Shown one piece after another: positions 35,481 to 47,857 of a stretch of 64,000 nucleotides of DNA. The position numbers and the translations under genes were made by a program. How positions within the stretch are numbered: position 1 is the stretch's first letter; each line of letters opens with the position of its first letter. The DNA is from Mycoplasma phocimorsus (GTDB lineage: Bacteria; Bacillota_I; Bacilli_A; Mycoplasmatales; Metamycoplasmataceae). The notes beneath the pieces were generated by a model. It made no database searches. It was not told the origin of the DNA and saw only the letters and a list, made by a program, of their open reading frames with translations. Where the stretch lies: the NCBI RefSeq assembly GCF_030077875.1, contig NZ_JASEJT010000007.1:1-64000 (forward strand). Reading direction: 5' to 3'.

Positions 35481-35802
35481 GGGCACCTCCTAACTTATTA
35501 AATATATTTTTTAAAAATTTGACTTTTTCTTCGAAAGCTGCATCAATATATTCTTTTCTAATTATTAATACAATTCTTAATTTAAGATTAAATAAATTTA
35601 AAGTTCTTAAAATGGCTTTTGTTTGTCTCTTAATCTTATTTCTACTAACGGCATTTGCAAACTTTTTCGGTATTGAAATTCCAATTTTAAAACTTTGACT
35701 TTCTTTATAATATAGGACCAATCACTTGTTAATTACTTGCTTTTTAGAGGCCATTATCGATTGAAAATCTCAATTTTTTTGTAATCGATATTTTTTTTGC
35801 AT
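35467..35802 (-). CDS. rnpA: Ribonuclease P protein component
   Basis: Predicted 111 aa. It assists the RNase P RNA in removing tRNA 5' leaders. The start at 35802 gives the family N-terminus MQKKYRLQKNWDFQSI; a later Met (35748) would delete it. The RNR-type motif is ANAVSRNKIKRQTKAILR near residue 60. Its gene lies 5 bp after rpmH, the conserved rpmH-rnpA-yidC order usually found next to oriC; dnaA is not adjacent here. Confidence 0.92.
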
Positions 35803-35807
35803 TTAAA

Positions 35808-35951
35808 TTATTTATCAGATACTGTTAAGTTTTTTCTTCCTTTAGCACGTCTTGCTGCTAAAACTTTTCTACCACCAACAGTTGCCATTCTTGCTCTAAA
35901 ACCATGTGTTTTAATATGTTTTAGTTTATTTGGTTGATATGTTCTTTTCAT
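35808..35951 (-). CDS. rpmH: Ribosomal protein L34
   Basis: Predicted 47 aa. It starts [20 protein letters not shown], the near-universal L34 N-terminus, and continues with [22 protein letters not shown] site precedes the ATG. It is the first gene of rpmH-rnpA-yidC. Confidence 0.96.
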   Translation of the reverse strand: MKRTYQPNKLKHIKTHGFRARMATVGGRKVLAARRAKGRKNLTVSDK

Positions 35952-35967
35952 GACTCTCTCCTTTTAT

Positions 35968-36402
35968 TTATATTTGTTCTACATCAGTTAAAACTGATTG
36001 TCACTGTCATACAGCTTTTAACATTCATTTATTTAAATTATCGATGACTGGTTGCATTAACATATTTCATTGAGTTGTTGTTGTAAATTCTAATATTTTT
36101 TGAAAATCTTCAATAAGAATATCGGCAATAAATAATGAATCAAATTTCTTGCTTGGTTCAGAATTTATTAATGATTCTTTTGAAATTTTATTAAATTCTA
36201 CTATAGGCAATCCGCCTAATTGAATAATTAAATCACCTATCTCATCATAGCTAGATGAGCAAGTAAAAATCAAATCATTTAATTGTTTATAAGCTTCAAA
36301 ATGATCTAGGCCAACAACATTTCAGCGGAAATTCTTTAGTTTAAACTCCATTTGTGCTAAAGTTGCATGAAGTTTCATTAATTTATTCTCTAAATCTCTC
36401 AT
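35968..36402 (-). CDS. Dps-fold protein lacking most ferroxidase ligands
   Basis: Predicted 144 aa, the length of Dps/MrgA miniferritins. Residues 25-64 align without gaps to the E. coli Dps block AHWNMRG...AVQLGG: FRWNVVG ... DEIGDLIIQLGG. The C-terminal LNKWMLKAVW matches the family EKxxWML helix. However, ferroxidase ligands His51, His63, Asp67 and Glu82 of E. coli correspond to Arg26, Tyr38, Asn42 and Asp57; only Asp53 (Asp78) remains. Iron oxidation is therefore unlikely, and DNA binding or a structural role is possible. It lies divergent from serS, upstream of rpmH. Confidence 0.75.
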
Positions 36403-36446
36403 CACTAACCCTTCTAAATCAATGTTTATTTATAATATTTCATAAT

Positions 36447-36452
36447 TATAAT
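36447..36452 (+). promoter_or_regulatory. Likely -10 box for serS
   Basis: TATAAT 42 bp before the serS ATG. The overlapping ATTATA at 36445-36450 gives TATAAT on the minus strand, so the 90-bp divergent region may also start the Dps-like gene. Confidence 0.4.
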
Positions 36453-36493
36453 ATAAAATATATTAATATAATTAAAAAAAGAAGGTAGTGAAA

Positions 36494-37755
<1,262 letters not shown>

Positions 37756-37768
<13 letters not shown>

Positions 37769-37790
37769 CCAATCAAGCTATTTTCTTTTT
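37756..37790. terminator. Bidirectional terminator containing both stop codons
   Basis: Perfect 14-bp arms AAAAAGAAAATAGC and GCTATTTTCTTTTT around a 7-base loop. The TAG of serS is in one arm and the TAG of folD in the other, so both convergent genes end inside the hairpin. Confidence 0.85.
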
Positions 37791-38599
37791 GTTTCAATTA
37801 AATTATCAAAAAGCGAAAATACTGTTAAAGGTCCAACTCCACCTGGAACTGGCGACATCAATGATACTCATCTGTCAAGTCCATCTGGATCAACATCACC
37901 TATAGGCTTACCTAAATTATCTTGATCTTGATTAATTCCAACATCAATTACTATAGAACCTTTTTTTAGGTTTTCTTTTTTCACAAGTTTTGCTACACCT
38001 GTTGCAACTATAACAATATCATTATTTTCAAGACCGCTAATTCCTGTTTCTTTATCATATCTAGAAAGTATGGCGCCACGGCGGGCTAATAGTGTAGAAA
38101 GTGGTTTCCCAACTAAATCAGATTGTCCAACAACTCCAACAGTTTTTCCTTCAACTTCTATTTCATAAACATCAAGCAATGTTAAAACAGACTTAACAGT
38201 GGCAGGAATAAATGTTTTTTGATTTGAATATAATTTTTCAAGGTTTTTAGTTGTTAAGCCATCCACATCTTTGTCAATTTCTATTAAGTCACAAACTTTG
38301 CGCTTATCAAGATGAGATGGAACAGGAAGCTGAATAATTATCCCGTCATAATGTTCATTAATATATTCCATTTCTTTTTTTATTTCTTTAAAAGAAATTG
38401 TTTCTGAAAATTTAAATAATTTTTTATTAACGCCAAGTTCAGTTGCTTTATTCATTTTAAATTGAATATATTTATTCGAAGCAAAGTTATCACCTATTTG
38501 AACTATTGCTAATGTTGGTTTTTTTGTTAATTTGTTGATTTCATCTTTTAAAATTTCTGTTAATTTTTGAGAAATTTCTTTACCATTCATTAATTGCAT
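37778..38599 (-). CDS. folD: Methylenetetrahydrofolate dehydrogenase/cyclohydrolase
   Basis: Predicted 273 aa, normal FolD size. It interconverts methylene-, methenyl- and formyl-tetrahydrofolate. Motifs: YIQFKMNKATELG with the catalytic Lys near 51, IIQLPVPSHLD near 92, and the C-terminal signature PVPGGVGPLTV near 254. The NADP-binding block is VGVVGQSDLVGKPLSTLLA, where SRS is more usual than QSD. The ATG overlaps the valS end by 10 bp with a GGAGAAATT site. Confidence 0.94.
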
Positions 38600-41088
38600 A
38601 ATTTCTCCTTTTGATAAAATTTTAGTTGAGATTTATAATTCTCATATTTATCTCTTTCCTCTTGAATTTTAGATTCAGGAGCTTTAGAAATAAATTTTTC
38701 ATTGCTTAAAATTGCAAGAGATCTTTTAACTTCGGCCTTAAAAAATTTAATTTTTTCTTCTATTTCTTGTTCTTTTTTAATTTTAATCTCATCAGTTAAA
38801 TAAAATGAAATAATTCCAGTTTTAAGTGAATGGCTTGATACACTCTCATCTTTTTTAATAAATAAAGAATTAGTCATTTTCTCAATAGTTTTACTCATTT
38901 TTTCAATACTTTTTGTATATTGTTCTTCAAGAGATTCAAAGTTTCACTCAACTAATTGTTTATTGCTAATTTGATTATTCTCGCGATGAACTCTTATTAA
39001 GGTAACAATATCAATAATCATTTCTACATCAATGTTATCTTCATAATTTTCAAAATTTGGCATTGTCATTTCAAATATTGAATCATTAAATAATTCTAGA
39101 TGAATTGCTTCTGTAACAAATGGTAGAAATGGATGAATAATAAATAATAATTTTTTAATATTTTCTAAATTAAATTTTTTATTATTTTCGTTTTTAGAAA
39201 GTTCTAAATATCATGAACTAAATTTATTAAAAATAAAATCAGAAATTTCCTTTGTAATTAAATTAAATTCATATTTAGATATATGTTTATCAATTTTTTC
39301 ATTTAATGAATAAAGCTCATTTTCAATTCATTTATCATAAATTGTTTTAGAACTTTCAGATTCTTTTTTAGAATTTATATATCTTGCAGCATTTCATAAT
39401 TTTGTAATAATTGCTTGACTATTTACAAAATCTTTATTACCAATTCTTAAATCTGTGCCTGCTTTCGTTCCTGAAATAAGTGCTCATCTAAGTGCATCGC
39501 TTCCATACTTATTAATAACATCAATAGGATCAATTCCATTGCCTAATGATTTAGAAAATTTGACATTATTCTCATCTCTAACAAGTCCATGGATCATAAT
39601 ATCTTTAAAAGGTGCTTTTGATTGAAATTCTAATGAAAACATGTACATTCTTGCAATTCAAAAGAAAATTAAATCTCGACCAGTAACTAATAAATCAACA
39701 GGATAATATCTATTAATTAATTTTTCTGATTGTGGTCAACCCATAAAAGCAAATGGCGCTAATCCCGAACTAAATCATGTATCAAGAACATCTTCATCTC
39801 TAATTCATCCTTCGCCAGGAGATTCAATTTGAACTAAAACTTTATCATTTTTATATCATGCCGGAATTTGATGCCCTCATCAAAGCTGTCTTGAAATTGT
39901 TCAATCATAAACTTTATCCATTCATAACTTAAGCTCTTTTTCAAATCTTTCTGGATAAAATTTAGACTTGTTTTTACTTTTTAAATCTTTAATAATCATA
40001 TCAGCAAATTTATCCATTTTAACAAATCATTGCTTTCTAACAAGAATTTCAACTACTTCTTTACTACGATCACTAATTCCAACACTTGATATAGTTTTTT
40101 CAATTTTTTCAATAAAATTTTGCTCTTTTAAATATTTAATAATTTCTTTTCTAGCAGTAAAACGATCAAGATTATTAAATTGATTTGCATTATATAGAAT
40201 TCCACTCTCATCAATTGTCTCATTGATTTCTAAGCCTAATTTTTTAATAATTTCTATATCATTAGAAGCGTGAGCAGATAATTTCATTAAACCTGTCCCA
40301 AATTTCATATCAATATATTCATCACTAAGAATTGGTAACTCTTTATTTAAAAGTGGATGAATAATTTTTTTATTTTTTAAATGTTTGAAGCGTTCATCAG
40401 CAGGATTATAAAGAACAGCTACGTCAGAAAATAGTGTCTCTGGTCTAACTGTAGCAATTGTAAGAAAATCATTACTATTTGCAATAGGATATTTAATATA
40501 TACCATTTCTTGTTCTATTTCTTTATTAATAACTTCTACATTACTTAATGCGGTTTTTAGTTTTGGGTCTCAGCTAATTGCTTTAGAATCACGATAAATT
40601 AATCCTTTTTTATATAATGTTATAAATGCTTTTAAAACTGCTTCATTAGCATCCTTATCAAGAGTAAATCTTTCATTTTCATAATCTAAAGAAAGACCAA
40701 GCCTATCCCATTGCTTATGAATATTTTTTGAATACTCTTCTTTTCATTTTCAACATTCTTCAAGAAATTTTTCACGACCTATATCCAATTTATTAATTCC
40801 TTGTTGATATAATTTTGACTCTACTTTTGATTGCGTTGCAATTCCAGCATGATCAGTTCCTGTTATAAATCAAGTATCAAATCCTCTTAATTTTTTATAT
40901 CTTAAAATTGAGTCAGGCAAATAAGTATCAAGAGCATGTCCTAAATGTAAAACACCTGTAACATTAGGAGGAGGCAATAAAATTGTGAATGGCTTTTTTG
41001 CTTCGTCTCTTTTTGTAAAATATTTAGCATCTTGTCATTTTTCATAAATTAATTTTTCATACTTTGCAAAGTCAAATATTTTTTCCAT
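38590..41088 (-). CDS. valS: Valyl-tRNA synthetase
   Basis: Predicted 832 aa. Class I synthetase: [16 protein letters not shown] with the HIGH motif near residue 45, [10 protein letters not shown] near 77, editing-domain blocks TVRPETLF and [12 protein letters not shown], and the KMSKS loop as KFSKSLGN near 525. A C-terminal coiled-coil arm ends the protein. In the editing block the usual TPAHDxND reads S-AHASND; the second Asp, which holds the substrate amino group, is kept. AAGAGGTG precedes the ATG. Confidence 0.95.
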
Positions 41089-41160
41089 ATACACCTCTTA
41101 AGCCAAAGTTTTATGACTTGTATAATATAATTATTATTATATTAAATAAGTGATTTTTTA

Positions 41161-41166
41161 TATAAT
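41161..41166 (+). promoter_or_regulatory. -10 box very close to the trpS start
   Basis: TATAAT ends 8 bp before the trpS ATG, so transcription would start at or next to the start codon. There is no Shine-Dalgarno sequence before trpS, in keeping with a leaderless mRNA. A second TATAAT lies at 41121-41126. Confidence 0.45.
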
Positions 41167-41174
41167 TTTATAAT

Positions 41175-42188
41175 ATGAATAACGCAAAAAAATTAGTTAG
41201 TGGTATAACTGCAACTGGAAAATTAACTTTAGGAAATTATCTTGGAGCAATTAAAAATTTTGTTAAACTTCAACATGAATATGATTCATATTTTTTTGTT
41301 GCCGATTTACATGCTTTAACAATAGAAATTAGTCCGAGCGAATTAAGAAAAAATAGAAAAGATATTTTTGCATTATATTTAGCTTGTGGGATTGATCCTG
41401 AAAAATCTACAATATTTTTTCAATCAGATGTATCACAACACTCTGAATTGTATTGAATCCTTACAAATAATTCAACAATAGGCGAATTATCAAGAATGAC
41501 TCAATTTAAAGATAAAAGCTCAAAAATAAAAAACTCAAATGGCACTGAAAGCGTTCCGACTGGATTATTTATGTATCCAATATTAATGGCGAGCGACATA
41601 TTATTGTATAACGCTGACATAATTCCTGTTGGTCATGATCAAATTCAACATGTTGAATTAACTAGAAATCTTGCAAATAGGATTAATAATAAGTATAATC
41701 TTAATTTAACATTACCTAACGCTTTTGTTTCAAAAGTTGGAGCAAAAATTAAATCTTTAACAAATCCTGAAAAGAAAATGTCAAAATCTGATGAGAATTC
41801 AAAATCTACAATTTACTTACTCGATGACCCAAACATTGCTTACAATAAAATTATGAAAGCAGTTACGGATAGCGAAAATAAAATTTATATTTCAAATGAA
41901 AAGCCTGGAATTACAAATTTATTAACAATATATGCTTCATTAAATGAGATTACAATACAAGAGACCGAAAATATATTTAAAGAGAAAAGTTATTTTGATT
42001 TAAAACAGGCGGTTGCTAATGATGTTAAAAACTTATTGATTGAAATTCAAAAAAAATATCAAGAATCTTTAAAAAATATTGACAAGTATTCAAAAATAGG
42101 TGCACAAAAGGCTTGCTACACAGCGAAGAAAGTGATGAACAAAATTTATAAAAAAATTGGTTTAGGAGACAAAAATGAAAGTAAATAA
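41175..42188 (+). CDS. trpS: Tryptophanyl-tRNA synthetase
   Basis: Predicted 337 aa. Motifs: SGITATGKLTLGNYLGAIKN (TIGN-type HIGH motif as TLGN), PVGHDQIQHVELTR near 155, and KKMSKSDENSKS with the KMSKS loop near 196. Tryptophan supply matters here because UGA codons are read as Trp. It appears leaderless, and it overlaps thrS by 14 bp, which suggests coupled translation. Confidence 0.95.
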
Positions 42189-43938
42189 AAACTTAAATCA
42201 CACTACAGCACATTTAATGGCTGCTGCTGTATATGAACTTTTTCCAGATACTCAATTAGCATTTGGACCGGCTATTGAAGAAGGTTATTACTATGATTTC
42301 AAATTTGCTAATCCTTTATTATTAGAGGATTTGATAAATATCGAAAAAAGAATGAAACAACTTTCAAAAAGAAATATCCATATGATTGAAGTTGATGAAA
42401 AAACATATTTTGAATTTTATTCAAAAAGAAATGCTGATCAACCATTTAAAAAATATATGCAAGAAAAATTAGCAACTGAAGAAAAAAACATTACATATTA
42501 CTCATTATTTGACGAACAAAAAAAAGAACATGTTTTTGTTGATTTATGTGCTGGCGGCCATGTTGAGAGTGTTTCACAAATTAAATACTTTAAAGTGCTT
42601 AATTTATCAGGTTCATACTGATTAGGCGATTCAAATAATGAACAGTTAACAAGAATTTATGGAACTTGTTGAGAGAGTGATTCTGAATTAAAAGAATATT
42701 TAGATCTTGTTAAAATGAGAAAAGAAAATGATCACCGCCAATTAAATAAACAACTTAAATTATTTAGTTTTCATAAATTAGGCGGTCAAGGTTTACCATT
42801 TTGACTTGAAAACGGAATGAAAGTACGTAATTCATTAAGAAATTTAGTTTTAAAATTAGATAAAAAATATGGATTTACTGAAGTTTTAACTCCTCACTTT
42901 GGTAGTGAAGATTTATATAGAACATCGGGTCACTTAGATCATTATAAAGATGATATGTTTCCCGTTATTGAAGCTGAAGGTGAAAGAATGATCCCTAGAC
43001 CAATGACTTGTCCACACCACTTAGTTTTATTTAATTCAGAATTTCACTCATATAGAGATCTTCCAAAAAGATATAGTGAACAAGCTAGACTTTATAGATA
43101 TGAAAAATCTGGAGCTTTAACAGGACTTGAACGTGTTAGAGGGATGGATTTAACAGAAGGTCACTTACTAGTTACTCCTGAACAAATTGAACAAGAAGTA
43201 TTTGCAATGTATTCACAAATTACTGAAATGTTATCAAAATTTGATTTAAAAATTGATTACATTTCTTTATCGTTAAGAGATAAAGAAGATAAAGAAAAAT
43301 ACTTTCAAGATGATTTAATGTGAGAAAGTTCAGAAAAAATGTTAAAAAATGTTTTGAGCAAAATGAATGTAGTTTATGAAGAAAAAATTGGCGAAGCCGC
43401 TTTTTATGGACCAAAAATTGATATTCAAATTAAAACAATGCTAAATCATGAAATTACTGTTTCAACTATTCAGCTTGATTTCTTATTGCCAAAAAGATTT
43501 GATTGTTGATACATAAATAAAGATAATGAAAAACAAACACCAGTAATGATTCATAGAGGATTAATTGGTACTTATGAAAGATTCATTTCTATTTTATTGG
43601 AACAATATAAAGGTAACTTCCCTCTTTGATTGGCACCTAATAAAATTAAAATTATTCCTGTAGCTTTAGATGATAAATTAGTTGAATACTGTAAACAAAT
43701 TCAAAAAGAATTTGCATTTAACGAATTAGATGCTGAAATTGATTTGAAAGATGAAAGACTACCTAAAAAAATTCGTGAAGCTCACTTTGAAAAATACAAA
43801 TACCAATTAATTATTGGTGAAAACGAACTTCAAAATAATGAAATATCAGTTCGTGAATTTGGAAGTAATGAAACAAAATTATATAAATTAGATGATTTTA
43901 TTTTATTAGTTAAAAACAAAATAAGTAAATATGAGTAA
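42175..43938 (+). CDS. thrS: Threonyl-tRNA synthetase lacking the TGS domain
   Basis: Predicted 587 aa, shorter than the ~640 aa of most bacteria because the N-terminal TGS domain is missing. The editing domain starts at once: HTTAH near residue 9 and CAGGH near 124, the HxxxH/CxxxH site that clears Ser-tRNA. The class II core has the zinc Cys in RPMTCPHH near 280, motif 2 [16 protein letters not shown] near 309, the zinc His in DLTEGH, and motif 3 [11 protein letters not shown] near 460. An AGGAG site precedes the ATG inside trpS. Confidence 0.95.
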
Positions 43939-44374
43939 GAAAATCAAAACATATCTTTTTATAACTTTCACATTAATATTTGTTGTTATTCCGCTTTTTA
44001 TCTTGTGAATGTTATTTGGTAGAGATATATTATATAAAGAAAAAAATGGAAGTAGTTCTGTTGAACTACTTCCATTGAAATATAATTTAATTATAGTTAT
44101 TTTTGTATCTTTATTAATAATTGTAATTAATGTCTTGTTGATTCATTTTAATATTTTTGAAATTAAATCAATAACTTATATACTACCATTTACAGTTGTT
44201 ATGATTGCTTTAATATATACAGGTTATCAAAAAGAAATATTAAAATGATGAGGTAGGGTTTTAATAATTCTTTCTACAGTATTAATAGCTATTCCTACAA
44301 ACATAATTGCTTTTAGATTTGAAGAAAAGCAAATAGCTAAAAATATTAATAAAATAAGAAATAATAATAAATAA
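43931..44374 (+). CDS. Small polytopic membrane protein
   Basis: Predicted 147 aa. The ATG overlaps the thrS stop by 8 bp (ATGAGTAAG). Four hydrophobic stretches are visible: residues ~7-29, 55-77, 85-102 and 112-130. The C-terminus is Lys/Asn-rich. I do not recognise a family. Overlap with thrS implies co-translation but not function. The strong terminator at 44392 ends the trpS-thrS-this gene transcript. Confidence 0.78.
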
Positions 44375-44391
44375 ATTTAATTAAAGTAAAT

Positions 44392-44431
44392 AAAACTCAA
44401 ATACAGATTCAAATTTCTGTATTTGAGTTTT
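44392..44431 (+). terminator. Strong rho-independent terminator
   Basis: Perfect 15-bp arms AAAACTCAAATACAG and CTGTATTTGAGTTTT, 10-base loop, then a T-run to 44435. Confidence 0.9.
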
Positions 44432-44574
44432 TTTTGTTTTAAAATCTTGGAGCAATTGAGTACACTTAAAGTGATAATTCTCTGTGCCTTTTCAAGTATT
44501 TTAAGAAAATAACAATAAATTGCTCTTTAAGTATCATAATTTTATAAATTGGAAAATTAGGAAATTAAATGTAG

Positions 44575-46069
44575 ATGAATATGAAAAAAGGAACGAAATT
44601 GGCCGGCGTGCTTACTGGTATAGGCGCACTGGATATTATTACACTATCTTCTAGTTATTCTTTCATTCAAACTACAGAAACTAATAAAGAAGTTAAGCTG
44701 AAAATTGATAATTTATAAAGACCAAGAACAAGTTATAAAGTTCTAGAAAAAAATGCCGCAATTACAACAACTCATTTTAAAATTCCAAGATTAACTATTA
44801 AAAAAAGAAAAAAGCAAAAGCTCAAGAAACTAGAAAAACTATCATAGATCAATATCTTAAATATAAGCAAGAACATGAGAAAGAACAAAGTAATGGTCTA
44901 CTTATTGTTATAGGTTCAGTTCTTGGCAGTGCTGCTTTTATTGGTAGTATTATAGGAATTGAATATTATTTTGAAGAAATAAATTCAGTTACAAAACACA
45001 ATATCAAAACTTCAGTTATTTCCAAACTTTATGTTAATATAGCTCATAAAATCTTTGTATATCCAAATCCACAAATTACTAAAAATTTCAAAAAGTTATT
45101 ATGAGATATTTATGATGCTAATGATAAAGATTCAAATAGTGTTTTGAGTTGATTAAAAGCTAATATTCCTAATATATTTAGTCAAAGCGATCTTATTAAA
45201 CTTTTTTCTTCTAGTACAACTGATGAAATAATATCTAGTTTAGAAAATTTTAATTTTAAAGAGACTTTATACAACTACAAAAACTCAAAAGACCCAAATG
45301 GATTTTTTTCTCTATTATTTAAAATATTTAAAAGCGATTTATATTTAACTAATTCATTTTTAGATTTTATATTTTCATTAAAAAACAATAAATCTAAATT
45401 AAATAATAATAGCTATTTAGACTTTCTTTTAAGTGGATATGTATGAAAATCCAACATATAAAGGCAGAGGAAGAGGGTTATTAGGAACAATTCTTTCATT
45501 TCTTCCTAACCCAGAAAAAATAGCTTTAGAAAAACGTATAAGGGAGCAAGATCCTAAAGTTTTTATTGGCTTGTTTAAAAAATATACAAAAGAAAGTATT
45601 GAAGAATCCAAATTCATTAACTTTTTAGAGATTTCTTAGATAAATATGGTGATTTGCATCCATTAGATACAATATATGCTTTAAGTCAATTTGAATGAGT
45701 TGTTGATAAAAGCTATATTTCATTTTATTTTAAAGATTTATTAAACTCTATTGACTTAAATACAATTTTTGTTTTTTTGAGAAACTTAGTCCCAATGCTG
45801 TAACTTTTAAGGGTATTCTTGATGTTTTTAAAGAGGGATTAGAATCTTTAAAAAAAGGAATAAGAAAAATAAGGGGACAAGAAATTTCTGAAAAATTAAA
45901 AAATGAAATTTACTAATTAGTTGAATTTCTCAACAAATTGATTGATAGGTGTTTTTTAGCAATTTACGGTCTTTATCAGCATTCAATAGATTTAAAACCC
46001 TATTTAAAAAATTATTTATATGGCGAAAACATTAATTTTAAAACTAAGGAAGAACTATATGAAAAGTAG
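44575..46069 (+). pseudogene. Decayed surface protein gene (copy A)
   Basis: Begins with a signal-like N-terminus (MNMKKGTKLAGVLTG ... ITLSSSYSFI) that stops at TAA near 44716. Later frames continue the homology: NGLLIVIGSVLGSAAFIGSI then YYFEE near 44895-44970, a long frame to a stop near 45453, a second frame 45433-45639, then GDLHPLDTIYAL near 45650, PNAVTFKGI near 45795 with EGLESLKKG, and an end at LYEK near 46069. At least four frame breaks are needed. It is a paralog of copy B, which matches block by block. The original product was probably a membrane-anchored surface protein. Confidence 0.75.
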
Positions 46070-46225
46070 AGAGGTTAAATTCAGCTTCTCTATATTTTTA
46101 TAATGTTAAAAATTTATTAATTTAGCAATATTTACACAACTAATATGGCTATAAAAACAAATTTCTTTCTAAATTTTGCATAAAGTTTTCACCATATAAA
46201 TAGCTTTATAAATTTAAGTAATCTA

Positions 46226-47797
46226 ATGAATAATAAATTAAGAATATTGAGCACGCATATTGGTATAAGTATAATGAGTTTAGCTTCATTTTCTACTAGT
46301 TGTACTGTAAAAAATAAATCTAAAAAGAGTAAAACATATTACAAAGATACAACTTATTAAATAAACAACAAGAAGTTAAACAAATTGAAACTAAACTTGT
46401 TTCATTAGAAAATTCTCATTTAAAAATTCTTAAATTACTTTCTAATAATTACCAAAACAATAACAATGTTTCAATCCTTAAAATGGCTTTTAATAAATCG
46501 AAATCGACCACTAAAGAAATTAAAAAATCTTTTTATGACTTTTAAAAAAAGGATAAAATAATCTAGAAAAAATAATAATAGTTGATGAAATATTCAAAAC
46601 ATTCTTACAGTAGTGGGGGGGGCAGCTTAGGTGCTGCAGCTGCTGTTGGACTTGGTGTAGGTTTGGGTTATTATTTTGAAAATAAAAATGAGAGCACTAA
46701 ACACAATTTGAAAAGTTGATTCTATTCAAATATATATCAAAATATTGTTAATAATATTTTGATAAACCACTCCGCAGAATCAACAGCAGCTTTTAAAAAG
46801 ATACTTAGAAAGTTACTTATTGAAAATGATTCAAAACCAAATGATGTTTTGAAATGATTAAAAGATAAATTCGGAGCTGTTTTTAAATCTAAAAGATTAT
46901 TCAAATTATTAAACCAATTAACTTCTGATGAATTTAATAATCTTTTAAAAACTTTAAACTTAGGTGAATTGTTACACTCGTATATTTATAAAAAAAGTAG
47001 TTCAAATTTTATTTCCATATTATTTAAAACATTTGAAGAAGATCCAGAATTATTAAAATTATTTTTAGAATATTTTTCAACATTAAAAGGTGTTAACTTA
47101 AAGAATAAAATTATTGACGGGTTTGATCAACTTACAAGAACTGATAATACTGATTACGATAAAATTAAAAGAAATAAGCTAACTATTACCTTTGGTGATG
47201 ATATATATAATATACTTGAGGCAGATCAAATTTATTGATGAAGGATTAAAAACTCCGCTGAATCTCTTTCTAAAATTTTTAGTAAGTATTCAAAAGGTTA
47301 TGCTGATGTAAATTTTTTAACTGACTTGTTTAGCAATTTTTTTAACTCACAATGGTCATTTGCACCCTTATGATTTAGTAGTTGTTCTTGGTAAATATTC
47401 GTTAAAATATTATGTTACATTTTATAACTTAACAGAACAAATTGATTTTAACTCAATGTTCGACTTATTAAAATTAATGAATCCTAACGCTGTGACATTA
47501 AGCAACTTTTTCAAAGCAATGAGAGATGGACTAGAATCTCTTAAAAAAGGAGTTGAAAAACTCAAAAAGAAAGAACAAACTGACAAATTAATTAACGAAG
47601 TTAAATGAATTGCTGAAGTAAATGCAAAAATCATTAACAATTATTTAGCTAGATTATATAGTGATCATGAATATGGTTTTGACATGGCTGGTGTTATTTT
47701 TAGATACTTGTATATAGAAGCAGCAGCTAAAGAGAGTTCCTACTTACTTGAAAAGGGTTATAATTCATATAGCGATTCTATCTATCCTGAAAAATAA
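46226..47797 (+). pseudogene. Decayed lipoprotein gene (copy B) with G8 tract
   Basis: Starts with a lipoprotein signal (MSLASFSTSCTV, Cys ~27) but stops at 46358. Translation continues in other frames: LNKQQEVKQIETKLVSLE (46357-46545), NNSWWNIQNILTVV up to the G8 tract at 46615, then a long frame (46622-47393) GSLGAAAAVGLGVGLGYYFE ... to a stop, and last HLHPYDLVVVLGKYSL ... (47360-47797), ending SIYPEK. T7 near 47337-47343 marks another shift. The fragments match copy A in order (YYFE, LHP, PNAV, GLESLKKG). Several lesions make the whole gene inactive now. Function unknown. Confidence 0.75.
46615..46622 (+). repeat. G8 homopolymer at a reading-frame switch
   Basis: Eight G in a row in a very AT-rich genome. 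Before it the homologous frame reads NNSWWNIQNILTVVGG; after it the conserved GSLGAAAAVGLG lies in another frame. Nine (or six) G would join them. Poly-G tracts of this kind drive slipped-strand phase variation. Confidence 0.8.
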
Positions 47798-47857
47798 AAA
47801 CATAGCTAGATTACTATCCTAAATCCAAATTTAAATATACATAAGATTAACTAATAG

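Noticed and set aside
35467-36402. Chromosome origin next to rpmH-rnpA-yidC
   Set aside because: No dnaA gene and no cluster of DnaA boxes (TTATCCACA-like) in the flanks; the gene upstream of rpmH is the Dps-like one.
38590-41088. Possible loss of ValRS proofreading (HASND for HDxND, one residue deleted)
   Set aside because: The second Asp, which is the universal editing residue in class I enzymes, is kept; without a structure the change cannot be called inactivating.
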